Assembly: GCA_003164895.1 (NCBI GenBank) | Contig: PLUL01000010.1 | Span: 59,978 to 123,977, forward strand | Origin: Bacteroidota bacterium | GTDB lineage: Bacteria > Bacteroidota > Bacteroidia > Palsa-948 | Length of the DNA: 64,000 bases | Reading direction: 5' to 3' | Shown: in pieces, positions 61,594-64,000 of the stretch | How positions within the stretch are numbered: position 1 is the stretch's first letter | Layout: each line of letters starts with the position of its first letter | Made by a program: the position numbers and the translations under genes | Notes under the pieces: model-generated | What the model was told of the DNA's origin: nothing | Databases searched by the model: none | What the model saw: only the letters and a program-made list of their open reading frames with translations

Positions 61594-61929
61594 AGTCACT
61601 TTCATTACAACGGAAGTGCAAGTCATTACTCCGGCAGTCACTTTCACTACACCGGAAGTGCAAATCATTACTCTGGCAGTCACTTTCATTACACCGGAAG
61701 TGCAAGTCATTACTCCGGCAGACACTTTCATTACACCGGAAGTGTAAGTCGTTACTCCGGCAGTCACTTTCACTACATCGGAAGTGCAAATCATTACTCC
61801 GGCAGTCACTTTCATTATAACGGAAGTGCAAGTCATTACACCGACAGTCGCTTTCACTACACCGGAAGTGGAAGTCATGACACAGGCAGCCGCTTTCTTT
61901 ATGCAGGCAGCGGAAACCATTACACCGGG
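61594..61929. repeat. Array of eight 42-bp tandem repeats with a conserved hairpin
   Basis: Eight contiguous 42-bp units start at 61594, 61636, 61678, 61720, 61762, 61804, 61846 and 61888; the last two are diverged. Each unit is two related 21-bp halves, each with a TCATTACWCCGG-like core. Within a unit CACTTTC (positions 4-10) can pair with GGAAGTG (19-25) across an 8-base loop. In units 1-6 these arms do not change. At the pair 5/24 units 1-6 have A-T, unit 7 has G-T and unit 8 has G-C. Five of six reading frames are free of stops in the unit, so open frames here do not prove coding. Confidence 0.9.
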
Positions 61930-61999
61930 ATTACACAGATTTCCAAAAATGCAAATTCAGATTACACAGATGCAATGCAATACTCTAATCGGTGTAATC
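61929..61999. repeat. GATTACACAGAT x2 and ATCGGTGTAATC cluster
   Basis: The same three-word composition as 57547-57600, again just upstream of a gene of the sigma locus (41 bases before the ATG at 62041). Each forward word can pair with ATCGGTGTAATC with one mismatch. Confidence 0.65.
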
Positions 62000-62040
62000 T
62001 TGTTATACTCAGGAAAAGACATTAATTTAATAAACATTTT

Positions 62041-64000
62041 ATGAAACACTTTAATTTTTCCATTTTTAAATTAAACAACACCTATTGTTTAACATTAATT
62101 GCAACAATTCTTTTTTCCTTTCAGGTAGCGGTTGCGCAGGAAGCTGAAATTCAGAAAGCACACCGAATGGTGGTTACCAATCCAAACATGCAAAATTTGG
62201 ATGACGCAGCTTTACGAAAAGCTTATAAAGAAAATGGAATTTCAGATGCCGTAATTGAAAAAATTATTTATTCAAAGAGACAGCTTGCAGAGCAAGGACG
62301 AAAAGTTATATCTAAAGAAGGAACATTGAGCGTAGTTAATCCTTCGCCGTTAGCCACCACCACCGCCACCTGTTCACAATTAGGAGGGGAAACCGGATGG
62401 GCTTCATGGCTGGCAAAAAAAGGAGACTATGCAGATAATCTTATGGGTACTACTTCTTCAATTATTTGGGGAGCTGCTGCCGTGCCTGCTGCAGCAAGAT
62501 TTAACCTTACCTCTGGTGCAGGAATTGATCCATGCACACCAGGTGTAGTTGCCGGTTCTCCAACAATTCCGGTGGTTAGCCCTGGGTTTGGAAACGCATC
62601 TCTTCAAATTGGACAACCCCAAACAGATGGGAATGGTGGAGGATGCAATATTGGATGTGCTGAGCAAATAACAGTTCCTTTTGCTGTTACAGCCGCAGAT
62701 GTAAATTTTATTTATTCTTATGCAATAATTCTTGAAAATCCAGCCGGGGGGATAGGAGCACACAAGATATTTGAAGCGCCTTATGCGGAAATATATATGT
62801 TAGCTGCGAATGGAGATACAGTTCCTTGCAGTCATAAAAAATACATGGGAGATATTAATGGAGGTATTCCAACAGGAATGTATCTATCACCATGTCAAGG
62901 ATCAACTGATCCCAATGATGTTACTTATCAGCCATGGACCTTGGTGGGGGTTAACTTGACAAATTATGTTGGGCAAACAATTACTATTGTTATTACTAAT
63001 GCTGATTGTACACAAGGCGGGCATTATTGCTATTCTTATTGGGATTTTACCTGCGATCCTCTTACAAATACCAATTCATCTTTTTGCCTGGGACAATCCA
63101 TAACTTTAACCGCGCCCAGCGATCCACATTTTGGTTACACATATTCTTGGGCACCAGGGGGACAGACAACTCAAAGCATTACTCCTACACCTGCAGCTGG
63201 TTCAACATATACAGTATTGATTTCACAACCATCAGGTTGTAATTTTAAAGTACCTTATGCACCAACACCAAACGGAGCTGTTGCCAATTATACTTTCTCT
63301 ACAAGCTGCGGAGGGGTAACTTCATTTACCGATTCCTCTTATATTCCTTTGGGTATTGGCACTATTTCCAGTTATAGTTGGACATTTCCGGGAGGCACAC
63401 CGGCAACGGCAAATACTCCAACAGCTTCTGTAACATTTCCACCAGGTACGTATAGTGTCACGCTTAATGTAACATCCTCAACAGGGTGTACCAGTACAAT
63501 TATAAAAACCGTAAATACCACCGGTATGCCTTTGGCTGCTTTTTCGAGTACAACTGTTTGCGTTGGCGATAGCACCCATTTAACAGATCATACGGTTGCC
63601 GTTACGGGAGATCCTTTTGTATCCTGGAGTTGGACAATTCCCGGTGGAAGCCCTGCCACATCCACGCTGGTAAATCCTGCTACTTTGTTTACTGCAGGAA
63701 CGCATAGTGTAACTTTAGTAGTAACTACTCAGCATGGATGTCATAACACAATAACATTACCTGTTACAATAAATGCTTTACCACAGCCATCGTTTACAAG
63801 TCCTCCTGTGTGTGTCGGTAATGCAACTCCGTTTACAAATAATTCTACATCTTCCCCGGGCGATCCTATTGCAACATCAAATTGGACATTTCCAGGTGGA
63901 ACGCCTGCCACCTCAAATGCAACAAGTCCAACTGTAACATTTCCAATAGGAACTTATACCGTGTCGTTAGTAACAACCACTACAGCGGGATGCAAAGATT
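62041..64000 (+). CDS. Large PKD-repeat surface protein, paralogue of 58912 (cut by window edge)
   Basis: An open frame of 653 codons that continues past the window. The signal peptide ends in VAVAQ. The helical module LDDAALRKAYKENGISDAVIEK and the beta domain with NFIYSYAIILENPAGG and TIVITNADCTQGGHYCYSYWDF match the protein at 58912 in order and spacing. An Ig-like domain and at least three PKD-like domains (YSWTFPGGTPATANT, SWTIPGGSPATST, SNWTFPGGTPATSNA) follow. A type B sorting domain is expected beyond the edge. The two genes look like a tandem duplication separated by the 42-bp array. Confidence 0.85.
   Translation, partial: MKHFNFSIFKLNNTYCLTLIATILFSFQVAVAQEAEIQKAHRMVVTNPNMQNLDDAALRKAYKENGISDAVIEKIIYSKRQLAEQGRKVISKEGTLSVVNPSPLATTTATCSQLGGETGWASWLAKKGDYADNLMGTTSSIIWGAAAVPAAARFNLTSGAGIDPCTPGVVAGSPTIPVVSPGFGNASLQIGQPQTDGNGGGCNIGCAEQITVPFAVTAADVNFIYSYAIILENPAGGIGAHKIFEAPYAEIYMLAANGDTVPCSHKKYMGDINGGIPTGMYLSPCQGSTDPNDVTYQPWTLVGVNLTNYVGQTITIVITNADCTQGGHYCYSYWDFTCDPLTNTNSSFCLGQSITLTAPSDPHFGYTYSWAPGGQTTQSITPTPAAGSTYTVLISQPSGCNFKVPYAPTPNGAVANYTFSTSCGGVTSFTDSSYIPLGIGTISSYSWTFPGGTPATANTPTASVTFPPGTYSVTLNVTSSTGCTSTIIKTVNTTGMPLAAFSSTTVCVGDSTHLTDHTVAVTGDPFVSWSWTIPGGSPATSTLVNPATLFTAGTHSVTLVVTTQHGCHNTITLPVTINALPQPSFTSPPVCVGNATPFTNNSTSSPGDPIATSNWTFPGGTPATSNATSPTVTFPIGTYTVSLVTTTTAGCKD

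Larger units (their letters stand above)
61519..62040. other. 522-base gap between two adhesin genes
   Basis: Apart from the 42-bp array it holds 75 bases of unremarkable sequence after the upstream stop (61519-61593) and, at 61930-62040, two copies of GATTACACAGAT (61929-61940, 61960-61971) and one ATCGGTGTAATC (61988-61999). An open frame from an ATG at 61552 to 62025 spans the array and would give a His/Ser/Tyr/Gly-rich 14-residue repeat protein without signal peptide; I do not call it a gene. Confidence 0.7.

Noticed and set aside
61594..61929. CRISPR array
   Set aside because: The units are directly contiguous with no spacers and no cas genes are nearby.
61552..62025. Open frame across the 42-bp array encoding a 14-residue His/Ser/Tyr/Gly repeat; also long frames on the other strand
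   Set aside because: Five of six frames are open because the 42-bp unit lacks stops in them, most differences between units change the amino acid, and there is no signal peptide or known family. Arm conservation points to structure instead.
1..64000. tRNA or rRNA genes, insertion sequences, prophage
   Set aside because: No T-loop/acceptor patterns, transposase motifs, terminal inverted repeats or phage genes were found by reading; a tRNAscan and IS search would settle it.

Overview
The window is a stretch of a Bacteroidota chromosome. The signs are type IX secretion (T9SS) sorting domains of both kinds, the T9SS proteins PorW/SprE and PorP/SprF, SprB and PKD repeats, -7 promoter boxes of the TAnnTTTG type, an almost complete lack of Shine-Dalgarno sequences, and Bacteroidota gene orders such as ftsX-DUF3098-uppP-truB and topA followed by an arginase-family gene. 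The sequence is AT-rich throughout. I saw no rRNA, tRNA, insertion sequence, phage or CRISPR array. The order and genus cannot be named from what is visible.

Layout. 1-5830: start of a copper P-type ATPase, a PyrR-like phosphoribosyltransferase, a TMTC-type membrane glycosyltransferase with TPRs, and the T9SS lipoprotein PorW/SprE. 5944-11928: a small lipoprotein, then four closely packed genes for exported proteins (unknown domain, phosphoesterase, propeller-like protein, NlpC/P60-like peptidase), three of them with type A sorting domains. 11929-17371, minus strand: mtgA, PorP/SprF, a very small SprB-repeat type B protein, a TPR protein and purL. 17416-31712: SpoIIE-type phosphatase, glycosyltransferase, polytopic membrane protein, amino acid permease, SDR oxidoreductase, amidohydrolase lipoprotein, CAP-domain protein, lpxK, purine nucleoside phosphorylase, M16 peptidase and tadA. 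31787-43569: ElaA-like GNAT, aspS, glmS, kup, amt with a porin, then truB-uppP-DUF3098-ftsX. 43692-56814: leuS, DUF3108 protein, tryptophan 2,3-dioxygenase, YihY family, spermidine-synthase-like methyltransferase, rocD, rlmD, topA and an arginase-family protein that lacks key metal ligands. 56969-64000: an ECF sigma factor, a membrane-anchored PKD protein that looks like an anti-sigma factor fused to a gliding-type C-terminus, and two paralogous giant PKD proteins separated by a 42-bp tandem array.

Working together: much of the window serves the cell surface. It encodes secretion machinery (PorW, PorP), cargo of sorting types A and B, envelope synthesis (mtgA, lpxK, uppP, ftsX, glmS) and a sigma-factor locus that probably controls large adhesins. 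The rest is housekeeping and amino acid or nucleotide metabolism.

The most unusual material is repeats. (1) The 42-bp array at 61594-61929 has hairpin arms that are invariant in six copies and show an A-U to G-U to G-C series at one pair. (2) Exactly seven-base tandem repeats with different unit sequences occur at seven places. (3) Four signal peptides are encoded by such short tandem repeats. (4) A 12-base word, ATCGGTGTAATC, and its sister recur in the PorP signal peptide and upstream of two genes of the sigma locus. The arginase-like pseudoenzyme and the sigma/PKD locus are the best protein-level candidates for undescribed biology.
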